From Streptomyces sp. CB02400 (GTDB lineage: Bacteria > Actinomycetota > Actinomycetes > Streptomycetales > Streptomycetaceae): a stretch of DNA of 64,000 nt. A program made the position numbers and the translations under genes. This document shows, one piece after another, positions 9,284 through 17,315 of the stretch. The notes beneath the pieces were generated by a model. That model was not told where the DNA came from. It did not search any database and saw only the letters and a list, made by a program, of their open reading frames with translations. Within the stretch, counting starts at the first letter, position 1; every line of letters begins with the position of its first letter. The stretch spans positions 1 through 64,000 of the forward strand of contig NZ_LIWB01000025.1 in NCBI RefSeq assembly GCF_001905725.1, written 5' to 3'.

Positions 9284-9414
9284 GACCTAGGTCGGAGGTC
9301 CCGCCGTCCCGGTCGGGGCGTAGGACCGCGGGACCGGGGTCGGTGGCGTAGGGCGAAGGGACCCGGGGCGTTGCGTCCCGGGCCCGAGGCGGTGGCGGCG
9401 GGCCGGTCCCTAGG
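9284..9414. promoter_or_regulatory. CCTAGG palindromes in the divergent promoter region
   Basis: GACCTAGGTC at 9284-9293 is a perfect 10-bp palindrome and CCTAGG recurs at 9409-9414, 50 bases before the SDR start. The region from 9217 to 9463 separates the kinase/regulator operon from the divergent SDR gene and holds no gene. The first site (GGGACCTAGGTC) resembles half of the DevR/DosR-type box GGGAC..GTCCC. It is a plausible site for the neighbouring regulator, but this is inference only. Confidence 0.4.
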
Positions 9415-9463
9415 TTGAGGGCACGCCGATCAAGCGGCGTCCGAGGACGAGGGGACGGTTGCC

Positions 9464-10162
9464 ATGCCGGTTGCGATCATCACGGGGGCTTCGAAGGGGC
9501 TCGGGGAGGCGCTCGCCCGGGGGCTGGCGGAGCGTGGCTGGGATCTGGTGCTGGACGCGCGGGACCCGGTTCCGCTGGCGGAGGCGGCGGGGCTGGTGTC
9601 GGCGCACGGCACGCGCGTGACGGTGCTGCCCGGGGACGTCACGGACGCGGCGCACCGCGCGGAGCTGGTGGCGGCGGCGTGGCGGCTGGGCGGGGTGGAC
9701 CTGGTGGTGCACAACGCGAGCGCGCTGGGCGCCGAGCCGCTGGTCCCGCTGGAGGAGCTGCCGCTGGACGGGCTGCGGCGGGCGCTGGAGGTGAACCTGG
9801 TGGCGGCGCTGGGCCTGGTGCAGGAGGCGCTGCCGCTGCTCAGGTCGGCGGCGGCCGGGGCGGTGCTGGTGGTCAGCTCGGACGCCGCCGCGGAGGCGTA
9901 TCCGACGTGGGGCGGGTACGGGGCGTCCAAGGCGGCCCTGGACCAGTTGGCGGCGGTGCTGGCGGTGGAGGAGCCGGGGCTGCGGGTGTGGTCGGTCGAT
10001 CCCGGGGACATGGCGACGGACCTGTACGCGGCGGCCGTACCGGACGACGACGATCCGCGTCCTGAGCCGGCCACTGTGGTGCCCGCTTTCCTGCGGCTGC
10101 TGGACGAGCGGCCGGCGAGCGGTCGCTACGGCGCCCCGGCGCTGCTGGAGGAGCGGCGATGA
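9464..10162 (+). CDS. Short-chain dehydrogenase/reductase
   Basis: 232 residues, ATG at 9464. Rossmann fold with the TGASKGLG cofactor motif at residues 7-14, NAS in place of NNAG, a Ser in VVSSDAA and the catalytic YGASK (Tyr and Lys four residues apart). It is of the NAD(P)-dependent classical SDR type; the substrate cannot be read from sequence. Its stop overlaps the ATG of the QueA-like gene by four bases (ATGA), so the two products are probably made in fixed proportion. Confidence 0.9.
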   Translation: MPVAIITGASKGLGEALARGLAERGWDLVLDARDPVPLAEAAGLVSAHGTRVTVLPGDVTDAAHRAELVAAAWRLGGVDLVVHNASALGAEPLVPLEELPLDGLRRALEVNLVAALGLVQEALPLLRSAAAGAVLVVSSDAAAEAYPTWGGYGASKAALDQLAAVLAVEEPGLRVWSVDPGDMATDLYAAAVPDDDDPRPEPATVVPAFLRLLDERPASGRYGAPALLEERR

Positions 10163-11202
10163 CCGTGGCCGTGGAGGTGCCGGAGGAGCTGTCCGCGCGG
10201 GTGCCGGTGGAGCAGCGGGGGCCGGGTCTTGAGCGGGACTCGGTGCGGCTGCTGGTGTCGCGGGGCACGGCGGTTTCGCATCACGCCTTCGTGGAGCTGC
10301 CGCGGCTGCTGCGGGCCGGGGACCTGCTGGTGGTGAACACCTCGCCGACGCTGGCGGCGGCCGTCGGGGGGTGGATCGGGCACGCGCGCGTGGTGGTGCA
10401 TTTCTCCACGCGCGGTGACGACGGACGGTGGGCGGTCGAGCTGCGGGATCCCAACGGGCGCGGCACCACGCGTGCGCGCGCGGGGGCGCCCGCGGGTACA
10501 GAGGTGCGGCTGTTCGGGGGTGTGCGGCTGGTGCTGGAGGAGCCGCTGAGTGCGCGCGGGGAGCGGCTGTGGTGGGCGTGGGTGTCGGGGGACGTGCTCG
10601 GGGTGCTGCGGGAGCACGGGCGGGCCATCCGGTACGCGTACACGGAGCGGGACCAGCCGCTGTCGGCGTACCAGACGGTGTTCGCGCTGCCGTCGCCGGA
10701 CGGTGCGGGGAGTGCGGAGATGCCGAGTGCGGGGCGTCCGTTCACCGCGCGGATGGTGGCGGAGCTGGTGAGCCGGGGGGTGCAGTTCGCCCCGGTCACG
10801 TTGCACACGGGGGTGGCGTCGGCGGAGGCGCACGAGCCGCCGTATCCGGAGCGGTTCGTGGTGCCGGAGGCGTCGGCGCGGCTGATCGGGGCGGCGCGGG
10901 CGGGGGGTGGCCGGGTGATCGCGGTGGGGACGACGGCCGTACGGGCGGTGGAGTCGGCGGCCGGTGCGGACGGTGTGGTGCGGGCCCGTGCGGGGTGGAC
11001 CGATCTGGTGGTGACGCCCGAGCGCGGGGTGCGGGTGGTGGACGGGCTGCTGACCGGGCTGCACGAGCCGGAGGCCTCGCACCTGCTGATGCTGGAGGCG
11101 GTCGCGGGCCGGGCGGCGATCGACCGGGGGTACGAGGAGGCGCTGCGCGGGCGCTACCTGTGGCACGAGTTCGGCGATGTGCACCTGGTTCTGCCGGAGT
11201 GA
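10159..11202 (+). CDS. queA: QueA-like S-adenosylmethionine:tRNA ribosyltransferase-isomerase homologue
   Basis: 347 residues, ATG at 10159 overlapping the SDR gene. QueA family landmarks are present in order: GDLLVVNTSPTLAA (QueA: DLLVFNNTRV), AEMPSAGRPFT (QueA: PTAGLHFT), VTLHTGVAS, IAVGTTAVRAVES, TDLVVTPERGVRVVDGLLT and the closing YLWHEFGDVHLVLP. QueA transfers and isomerises the ribosyl group of SAM onto the queuosine precursor in tRNA. Several invariant stretches are altered and no other queuosine gene is near, so a changed substrate is possible. Confidence 0.8.
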   Translation: MTVAVEVPEELSARVPVEQRGPGLERDSVRLLVSRGTAVSHHAFVELPRLLRAGDLLVVNTSPTLAAAVGGWIGHARVVVHFSTRGDDGRWAVELRDPNGRGTTRARAGAPAGTEVRLFGGVRLVLEEPLSARGERLWWAWVSGDVLGVLREHGRAIRYAYTERDQPLSAYQTVFALPSPDGAGSAEMPSAGRPFTARMVAELVSRGVQFAPVTLHTGVASAEAHEPPYPERFVVPEASARLIGAARAGGGRVIAVGTTAVRAVESAAGADGVVRARAGWTDLVVTPERGVRVVDGLLTGLHEPEASHLLMLEAVAGRAAIDRGYEEALRGRYLWHEFGDVHLVLPE

Positions 11203-11438
11203 CCGAACCCCCTCACACAGAGCATTGCTCCAGCAACCACCGGTGAGGGCGGGGGGTGGCCGGTGTGAGGCCGGGCATAGGGCGCACATCACGTACGAAG
11301 AGGATTAGGAGAGACATACCGCCCGCGTGAGCGGGACATACGGCCCCCTCTGCCCCGGTTTGCCCCTCCCTGATCCACTACCCGGCTTCGTACGTCACAC
11401 CTTTGCCCCGCAATTTTGCGGCCGCTAAGAATGGCTGC
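11203..11438. other. Intergenic region upstream of the transglycosylase leader
   Basis: No gene seen. It holds a CCGCAATTTTGCGG hairpin at 11408-11421, which could be a terminator for the QueA-like unit or part of the next leader. A purine-rich stretch at about 11298-11315 has no start codon with coding potential behind it. The promoter of the downstream gene must lie here; I could not place it with confidence. Confidence 0.5.
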
Positions 11439-11535
11439 GTCGCTCAGCGCCGTGGGTATCTCCCCGCGGCGTTTGTGCCGGAAGCACCCTGTCCCCACCG
11501 GACGTTGAGCGACCTCCGCGCTATTCGAAGAGGTC
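11439..11535 (+). promoter_or_regulatory. Structured 5' leader, candidate RNA switch
   Basis: GTCGCTCAGCG at 11439-11449 pairs with CGTTGAGCGAC at 11503-11513 (11 bp with one G-U), enclosing smaller hairpins such as GTGC 11475-11478 with GCAC 11484-11487. GACCTC at 11511-11516 is complementary to GAGGTC at 11530-11535, which contains the ribosome binding site of the gene starting at 11544. Bases 11511-11513 belong to both stems, so they are mutually exclusive. Muralytic enzyme genes of Streptomyces are often controlled by c-di-AMP (ydaO) riboswitches, but I could not match that consensus here. Confidence 0.55.
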
Positions 11536-11543
11536 CATCCCGC

Positions 11544-12278
11544 ATGTCCAAGAACATCCTCACCCGTGGTCATAGTCGTGCCCTGACCCGTCACCACAAG
11601 ATCGCCGTCGCCGGTGTCGCGGCCCTCGGCGCCGCCGCCATCGGTTTCTCGGCCGTCCCGAGCAACGCCTCCACGGCCACCACGGCCGAGGTCGCCGCCC
11701 CCACGGCGAAGGTCGCGTACAGCACCGAGCCGATCCAGGACGTCAAGGCGAGCGTCACCGACCAGCTCGCCGGTTCCAGCGTCAAGGTCGAGCAGATCGC
11801 GGCGAAGAAGGAGGCCGCGGCCCAGGCCGCCGCCGAGAAGAAGGCCGCCGCTGCCGCCGCGGAGGCCAAGGCGGAGAAGGCCCGCCAGGCCGAGGAGGCC
11901 GCCAGCCGTGCCGCCGAGCGCGCCGAGGTGAAGCAGGCCGCCCCGCAGAAGACCTACAGCGACAACCTGGACGGCTGGATCCGCGAGTCCCTGGCCATCA
12001 TGAAGAAGCACGGCATCCCAGGCTCCTACGAGGGCATCCACCGCAACGTCATGCGGGAGTCCTCCGGCAACCCGAAGGCGATCAACCTCTGGGACATCAA
12101 CGCCCAGAACGGCATCCCGTCCAAGGGCCTGCTGCAGGTGATCCCGCCGACGTTCGAGGCCTACCACGTCCCGGGCACCTCGAAGAACATCTACGACCCG
12201 GTCGCCAACATCACCGCCGCCTGCAACTACGCGGCCGACAAGTACGGCACCATGGACAACGTCGACAGCGCGTACTGA
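11544..12278 (+). CDS. Secreted lytic transglycosylase
   Basis: 244 residues; ATG at 11544, ten bases after GAGG. A long signal peptide (HHKIAVAGVAALGAAAIGF, cleavage near SNAS) leads into an Ala/Lys/Glu-rich coiled coil at about residues 85-135. A C-terminal SLT-type transglycosylase domain follows at about 140-244: IHRNVMRESSGNP with the catalytic Glu, IPSKGLLQVIPPTFEAY, and NITAACNYAADKYG. It should cleave peptidoglycan glycan strands outside the cell during growth or spore germination. It is preceded by the structured leader and closed by a strong terminator. Confidence 0.9.
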   Translation: MSKNILTRGHSRALTRHHKIAVAGVAALGAAAIGFSAVPSNASTATTAEVAAPTAKVAYSTEPIQDVKASVTDQLAGSSVKVEQIAAKKEAAAQAAAEKKAAAAAAEAKAEKARQAEEAASRAAERAEVKQAAPQKTYSDNLDGWIRESLAIMKKHGIPGSYEGIHRNVMRESSGNPKAINLWDINAQNGIPSKGLLQVIPPTFEAYHVPGTSKNIYDPVANITAACNYAADKYGTMDNVDSAY

Positions 12279-12313
12279 GGTCGGCGCGGACCTCTTCTCG
12301 CGAACCAAAGACG

Positions 12314-12353
12314 CCGAAGGGCGGCACCCTCCTGACGGGGTGCCGCCCTTCGG
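12314..12353. terminator. Bidirectional terminator
   Basis: Perfect 16-bp inverted repeat: CCGAAGGGCGGCACCC at 12314-12329 and its complement at 12338-12353, with an 8-nt loop. It separates the convergent transglycosylase and FHA-ABC genes. Confidence 0.85.
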
Positions 12354-12369
12354 GGCCGTACGGCGCGGA

Positions 12370-14946
12370 TCACTTGCGCATGACCTCGGGCTCGTGGCGG
12401 CGCAGGAAGCGGGCCACGAAGAAGCCGCAGATCACGCCGAGGACGATCAGCGCGCCCATGTCCATCGCCCAGGCCCCGACCGTGTGCTCCCACAGCGGGT
12501 CGGTGTCGCCGGCCGTCTCCGGCGGGCTGATCTTGTTGAAGTCCAGCGTGGCGCCCGAGGCGGCGACCGCCCAGCGCGACGGCATCAGGAACGAGAACTG
12601 GTTGACGCCGATCGAGCCGTGCAGGGTGAACAGGCAGCCGGTGAAGACGACCTGGATGATCGCGAACATCACCAGCAGCGGCATGGTCTTCTCCGCGGTC
12701 TTCACCAGCGAGGAGATGATCAGACCGAACATCATCGAGGTGAAGCCGAGCGCCATGATCGGCACGGAGAGCTCCAGCAGCGTGAAGCCGCCGAAGACCA
12801 GGCCCTCCTCCGGGATCTCCCGGCTGGAGAAGCCGATCACGCCGACCAGCAGGCCCTGCAGCACGGTGATCATGCCGAGCACGAACACCTTGGACATCAG
12901 GTACGCCGAGCGGGACAGGCCGGTGGCGCGCTCCCGCTCGTAGATGACCCGTTCCTTGATCAGCTCACGCACGGAGTTCGCCGCGCCCGCGAAACAGGCG
13001 CCCACCGCGAGTATCAGCAGGACCGTGGTCGCCGTGCCGTTCGGGATGACCCGGCCCGCCGCGTTGGGCGGGTTGGGCAGCAGGCCCTTGTCCGCGTCGA
13101 TGAGCAGGCTGACCGCGCCGAGGACGGCCGGCAGGATCACCATCAGGGCGAGGAAGCCCTTGTCGGAGACGATCACCGAGACGTAGCGGCGCACCAGGGT
13201 CACGAACTGTGACATCCAGCCCTGCGGCTTCGGTGGCCGCATCGCCTGCATCGGCGGGACCTGTACGGACTGCGGTGCGACCGCGTCGATGTCCGCGGCG
13301 TACATCTGGTAGTGCTGCGAGCCCTTCCAGCGGCCCGCCCAGTCGTAGTCGCGGTAGTTCTCGAAGGCGGAGAAGACGTCGGCCCAGGTGTCGTAGCCGA
13401 AGAAGTTCAGCGCCTCCTCGGGCGGGCCGAAGTAGGCGACGGAGCCACCGGGCGCCATCACCAGGAGCTTGTCGCAGATCGCCAGCTCGGCCACCGAGTG
13501 CGTGACGACGAGGACCGTACGGCCGTCGTCGGCGAGGCCGCGCAGGAGCTGCATGACATCGCGGTCCATGCCCGGGTCGAGGCCGGAGGTGGGCTCGTCC
13601 AGGAAGATCAGGGACGGCTTGGTGAGCAGCTCCAGTGCGACGGAGACGCGCTTGCGCTGACCGCCGGACAGGGACGTGACCTTCTTGTCCTTGTGGATGT
13701 CCAGCTTGAGCTCGCGCAGCACCTCGTCGATGCGGGACTCACGCTCGGCGGCCGTGGTGTCGGCGGGGAAGCGGAGCTTGGCCGCGTACTTGAGGGCCTT
13801 CTTGACGGTCAGCTCCTTGTGCAGGATGTCGTCCTGCGGGACCAGACCGATGCGCTGGCGCAGCTCGGCGAACTGCTTGTAGAGGTTCCGGTTGTCGTAG
13901 AGGACCTCGCCCTGGTTGGCCGGGCGGTAGCCGGTGAGGGCCTTGAGCAGGGTCGACTTGCCGGATCCTGACGGGCCGATGACCGCGATCAGCGACTTCT
14001 CGGGGACGCCGAAGGAGACGTCCTTGAGGATCTGCTTGCCGCCGTCGACGGTGACCGTCAGGTGGCGGGCGGAGAAGGACACCTCACCGGTGTCGACGAA
14101 CTCCTCGAGCCGGTCGCCGACGATCCGGAACGTCGAGTGACCGACGCCCACGATGTCGGCGGGGCCGAGCAGTTGGGCGCCGCCCTTGGCGATCGGCTGG
14201 CCGTTGACGTACGTGCCGTTGTGCGAGCCGAGGTCGCGGATCTCCATGCGGCCGTCGGGCGTCGAGTGGAACTCGGCGTGGTTGCGGGAGACCTGGAGGT
14301 CGGAGACGACCAGGTCGTTCTCCAGGGCGCGGCCGATGCGCATCACGCGGCCGAGGGAGAACTGGTGGAACGTGGTGGGGCTGCGGTCGCCGTAGACCGG
14401 CGGCGCGCCCGCGCCGCCGCCGGGCACCTTCTGCGCGTACTGCTCGCCCGGACCGCCCTGCTGCGGGATGTGCGGCGCGGGCTGCTGCGGTGCCGGCTGC
14501 TGCCAGCCGGGCTGCTGGGCGGGCGGCTGCTGCTGCGGCGGCGCCTGCTGGGACCAGCCGGGGTTCGCGCCCTGGGCGGCGTACGGCTGCTGCGGCTGGG
14601 CCTGCGGCGTGGCGGCCGGGGCCGCGGTGCCGGCACCGGCGGCTGCGCCGGACAGCGTCACGCGCGGGCCGTCGGTCGCGTTGCCCAGGTTCAGCACCGT
14701 GTCGGAACCGAACTCCAGGTGGTGGATCCGCTGCCCCTGCACGAACGTGCCGTTGGTGCTGCCGTGGTCCTCGATGACCCAACTGCGCCCGTTGAAGCTG
14801 ATCGTGGCGTGACGCCAGGAGACCCTGGCGTCGTCCAGCACGACGTCCCCCTGCGGATCGCGTCCGAGGGTGTATGCCCTGGACGGATCGAGCGTCCAGG
14901 TCCGTCCGTTTGATTCCAGTACGAGTTCCGGCACTCCATGCCCCAC
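12370..14946 (-). CDS. FHA-domain ABC transporter (ATPase fused to permease)
   Basis: 858 residues; GTG at 14946 after GGGGGAC. Domains in order: FHA domain 1 (about 10-95, with HATISFNGRSWVIEDHGSTN), a Gln/Pro-rich linker (about 105-180), FHA domain 2 (about 195-275, RNHAEFHSTPDG and LGSHNGTYVNG), an ABCG-type ATPase (GPSGSGKST, LSGGQRKR, LIFLDEPTSGLD), then an ABC-2 permease with about six membrane segments from residue 600 on. FHA domains bind phosphothreonine, so activity or assembly is probably linked to Ser/Thr kinase signalling. The exported substrate is unknown. It is a common Streptomyces and mycobacterial (Rv1747-like) architecture. Confidence 0.92.
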   Translation of the reverse strand: MGHGVPELVLESNGRTWTLDPSRAYTLGRDPQGDVVLDDARVSWRHATISFNGRSWVIEDHGSTNGTFVQGQRIHHLEFGSDTVLNLGNATDGPRVTLSGAAAGAGTAAPAATPQAQPQQPYAAQGANPGWSQQAPPQQQPPAQQPGWQQPAPQQPAPHIPQQGGPGEQYAQKVPGGGAGAPPVYGDRSPTTFHQFSLGRVMRIGRALENDLVVSDLQVSRNHAEFHSTPDGRMEIRDLGSHNGTYVNGQPIAKGGAQLLGPADIVGVGHSTFRIVGDRLEEFVDTGEVSFSARHLTVTVDGGKQILKDVSFGVPEKSLIAVIGPSGSGKSTLLKALTGYRPANQGEVLYDNRNLYKQFAELRQRIGLVPQDDILHKELTVKKALKYAAKLRFPADTTAAERESRIDEVLRELKLDIHKDKKVTSLSGGQRKRVSVALELLTKPSLIFLDEPTSGLDPGMDRDVMQLLRGLADDGRTVLVVTHSVAELAICDKLLVMAPGGSVAYFGPPEEALNFFGYDTWADVFSAFENYRDYDWAGRWKGSQHYQMYAADIDAVAPQSVQVPPMQAMRPPKPQGWMSQFVTLVRRYVSVIVSDKGFLALMVILPAVLGAVSLLIDADKGLLPNPPNAAGRVIPNGTATTVLLILAVGACFAGAANSVRELIKERVIYERERATGLSRSAYLMSKVFVLGMITVLQGLLVGVIGFSSREIPEEGLVFGGFTLLELSVPIMALGFTSMMFGLIISSLVKTAEKTMPLLVMFAIIQVVFTGCLFTLHGSIGVNQFSFLMPSRWAVAASGATLDFNKISPPETAGDTDPLWEHTVGAWAMDMGALIVLGVICGFFVARFLRRHEPEVMRK

Positions 14947-15175
14947 TGAGTTGTCCCCCGAATTTCCCCCGTCGCAGGGAGTCTAGGGATGGCGAACATC
15001 GGGGGGAACTATTTCAGGTCGGCCCTCTGACCGAAAGTCGGGCCTTGTCACGAGCGCGCACCAAGGTGTTCACCGGCTTTCGTCGACGGGGTTGAAATCG
15101 GCCCGGAGAGTGGTAAACCACGCGAGGGGGACATGTGCGGCCGTCACGCCGCGTCGCGGATCGGGGGGGCCTGCC

Positions 15176-17221
15176 ATGGGTGCTGCCACGGGCGTCGGAG
15201 CAGCGGAGCACGGTACGCGCGTGCCGTGGGGCGATGTGGTGATGTCCGCGGTCGCCGCGGTGAGCTGGGCGCTGATCGGGATGGCGGGGACGGCGGCGCT
15301 CGGGCTGCACCTGCTGGACGCGGACGCGGCCGGTTCGCTGGGTCCGATGACCGCCGCGGTGGTGGCTCTGGGGGCGGGCGGTTCGGTCACGCCGTCCGGT
15401 GACGTGTCCGCCTTCGGGCTGTCGGGTGCGGAGGCCGGCACGGCCGTGGAGATCACGCCGCTGGGCGTGAGTCTGGTGGGTGCGCTGCTGCTGTCGTACT
15501 TCTTCCTGCGGTCCTTACGGGCGGCGGGACTTGTGGTCTCCGGCGCCGAACTCCTCGCGCGTGCGGGCGCGGTGGTCGCGCTGTTCGTGACGATGACGGG
15601 CGGGCTGGTCTGGGCGGGGCACGACGTCATCACCATCGACGGGGGCTCGCTGGGCCTTGACGACCTGCCGGGGGCGGGTGGTGGCGGGGTCGAGATCCCG
15701 GGGCTGGGCGATGTCGGGGGGCTGCTGCCGGACCGGGTGGGTGATCTCGTCGACGCGGAGGCGGCGGTGGGGTTCACCGTCGACACGGCGCCGACGCTGC
15801 TCGGGGGCCTCGGCTGGACGGCCGGCGTCCTGCTCGTCGCGCTGCTGGCGTCCCGCCGCACTCCCCTGCCGGACGGCTGGGACGCCGTGCACCGTGTCGT
15901 ACGGCCGGCGGTGTCCGCCCTCGTCGCGGTGGGGCTGGTGGCGGTGGCGGCGGGGTACGCGGCGGCGGGGTACGCGGCGATCGGCGACGACCATCCTCGG
16001 CGGATCGCGGGGGCGGCGCTGCTGGGGGCCCCGAACGGGGTGTGGACCGGCGTACCGCTCGGCCTGTTCGTGCCGTGGGACGGGCGGGCGAGCGGGGCGC
16101 TGCTCGGGGCGCTGCCGCACCCCGTGGACGATCTGCTGCGGGCCGGCTCGGACCGGTCCGTCACGCTGGGGCGGCTGGCGGAGTTCGACGGGCGGGTGTG
16201 GCTGCTGGCGGTGGCCGCCGCGCTGATGATGCTGCTGGCGGGGGTGCTGACGGGCGTGCGGACGCCGGTCGGGGACGCGGCTGATCGCGGAGCGGCCGGT
16301 TTCGCGGGGCGGTGCGCGCTGCGGCTGGGTGCCGCTACGGCGCTGACTCTGCCGTTGCTGGCCTGGCTGACGGAGGTGTCGGCGAACGCCTCGCTGTCCG
16401 TGCTGGGCTTCGACGCGCTCGGCGCCGGCATCGAGCTGCGCGGCCGGCTCGGTACGGCGCTCCTGCTGGGCGCGGTGTGGGGCGCGGGCGCGGGCGCGGC
16501 GGGTGCTCTGCTGGCCTGGGCGAGCGGGGCGGCGGGGGTGCGGGCGGCGCCGTTGGCACGGGGTGACACGAAGGCGGACGGTGGGTGGCGGGCGGTGGGT
16601 GGCGTCGAGGGCGCGGACGGGCCGCCGGCCGCCGGGCCGTACGAGCCGGGGGTTCCTTACCGGGCCCCCAACCCGGACACCAATCCGTATCTGCGGGTGG
16701 GGTGGGAGCCGCGGGGGCCTCAGGAGTCGGGGGTGCGGGAGGAACCGTGGGGGCCGCCGGGGGCATCGCGCGGGGCGCGGGAAGCACGCGGGTCACGGGA
16801 GACCGGGGCGCCGGGGCCGTGGGGGCCACCGCCGCGAGAACCGCACGAACCACAGGAAACCAGGGCTCAGGAGCCATGGAGGCCGCCGGCGCGAGGACCG
16901 CAGGAAGCGCACGGGGAGCAAGAGCCGTGGGAGGCGGGGCCGCGAGGACCGCGCGGGGCGCGGGAAGCCGGGGCGCAGGAGCCGGAGGATGCGGTGCCTG
17001 CGGCGGGTGGGGTGTCGGGGGGTGGTGAGCCGCAGGTGGCCGGGGATTCTGAGGGGAACGGCGATGTCCATGGGGCGCCCACCGTGATCGGGCCGGTCGA
17101 GCCGCCCCGGCGGGGAGCCGGGGCGCGGGGGCGGTCGCCGTTGTGGCCGGACGAGCCTCCGCCGCCTCCACCGCCACCGCCGCCCCCTCCCCCGACGCCC
17201 CGGAAGCCGGACCGTACGTAA
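15176..17221 (+). CDS. Streptophobe-family integral membrane protein
   Basis: 681 residues from ATG at 15176 with a G-run upstream; an in-frame TTG at 15092 would add 28 unsupported residues. About ten hydrophobic segments occupy residues 20-460. The family is restricted to streptomycetes and relatives and has no known function. The last 200 residues are low complexity: Gly, Arg, Glu and Pro with repeated EPWGPP and RGAREA-like units, ending in a run of about twelve prolines. That tail is probably disordered and cytoplasmic. The gene is divergent from the FHA-ABC gene across 229 bp. Confidence 0.8.
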   Translation: MGAATGVGAAEHGTRVPWGDVVMSAVAAVSWALIGMAGTAALGLHLLDADAAGSLGPMTAAVVALGAGGSVTPSGDVSAFGLSGAEAGTAVEITPLGVSLVGALLLSYFFLRSLRAAGLVVSGAELLARAGAVVALFVTMTGGLVWAGHDVITIDGGSLGLDDLPGAGGGGVEIPGLGDVGGLLPDRVGDLVDAEAAVGFTVDTAPTLLGGLGWTAGVLLVALLASRRTPLPDGWDAVHRVVRPAVSALVAVGLVAVAAGYAAAGYAAIGDDHPRRIAGAALLGAPNGVWTGVPLGLFVPWDGRASGALLGALPHPVDDLLRAGSDRSVTLGRLAEFDGRVWLLAVAAALMMLLAGVLTGVRTPVGDAADRGAAGFAGRCALRLGAATALTLPLLAWLTEVSANASLSVLGFDALGAGIELRGRLGTALLLGAVWGAGAGAAGALLAWASGAAGVRAAPLARGDTKADGGWRAVGGVEGADGPPAAGPYEPGVPYRAPNPDTNPYLRVGWEPRGPQESGVREEPWGPPGASRGAREARGSRETGAPGPWGPPPREPHEPQETRAQEPWRPPARGPQEAHGEQEPWEAGPRGPRGAREAGAQEPEDAVPAAGGVSGGGEPQVAGDSEGNGDVHGAPTVIGPVEPPRRGAGARGRSPLWPDEPPPPPPPPPPPPPTPRKPDRT

Positions 17222-17315
17222 GGTCCGGGACATCCCGGTGTCGGGCCGTGTTCATTGTCCGGCTGGCGGACCTCGGAGGCGCGGGGCACTGGGTGCCGGA
17301 TACGGTGGGAACACC

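Noticed and set aside
11439..11535. c-di-AMP (ydaO) riboswitch
   Set aside because: Position and target gene would fit, but the conserved ydaO sequence blocks could not be found, so only a structured leader is reported.
15092..15175. TTG start for the streptophobe gene
   Set aside because: The added residues look like intergenic sequence and have no ribosome binding site; ATG at 15176 has a G-rich site upstream.
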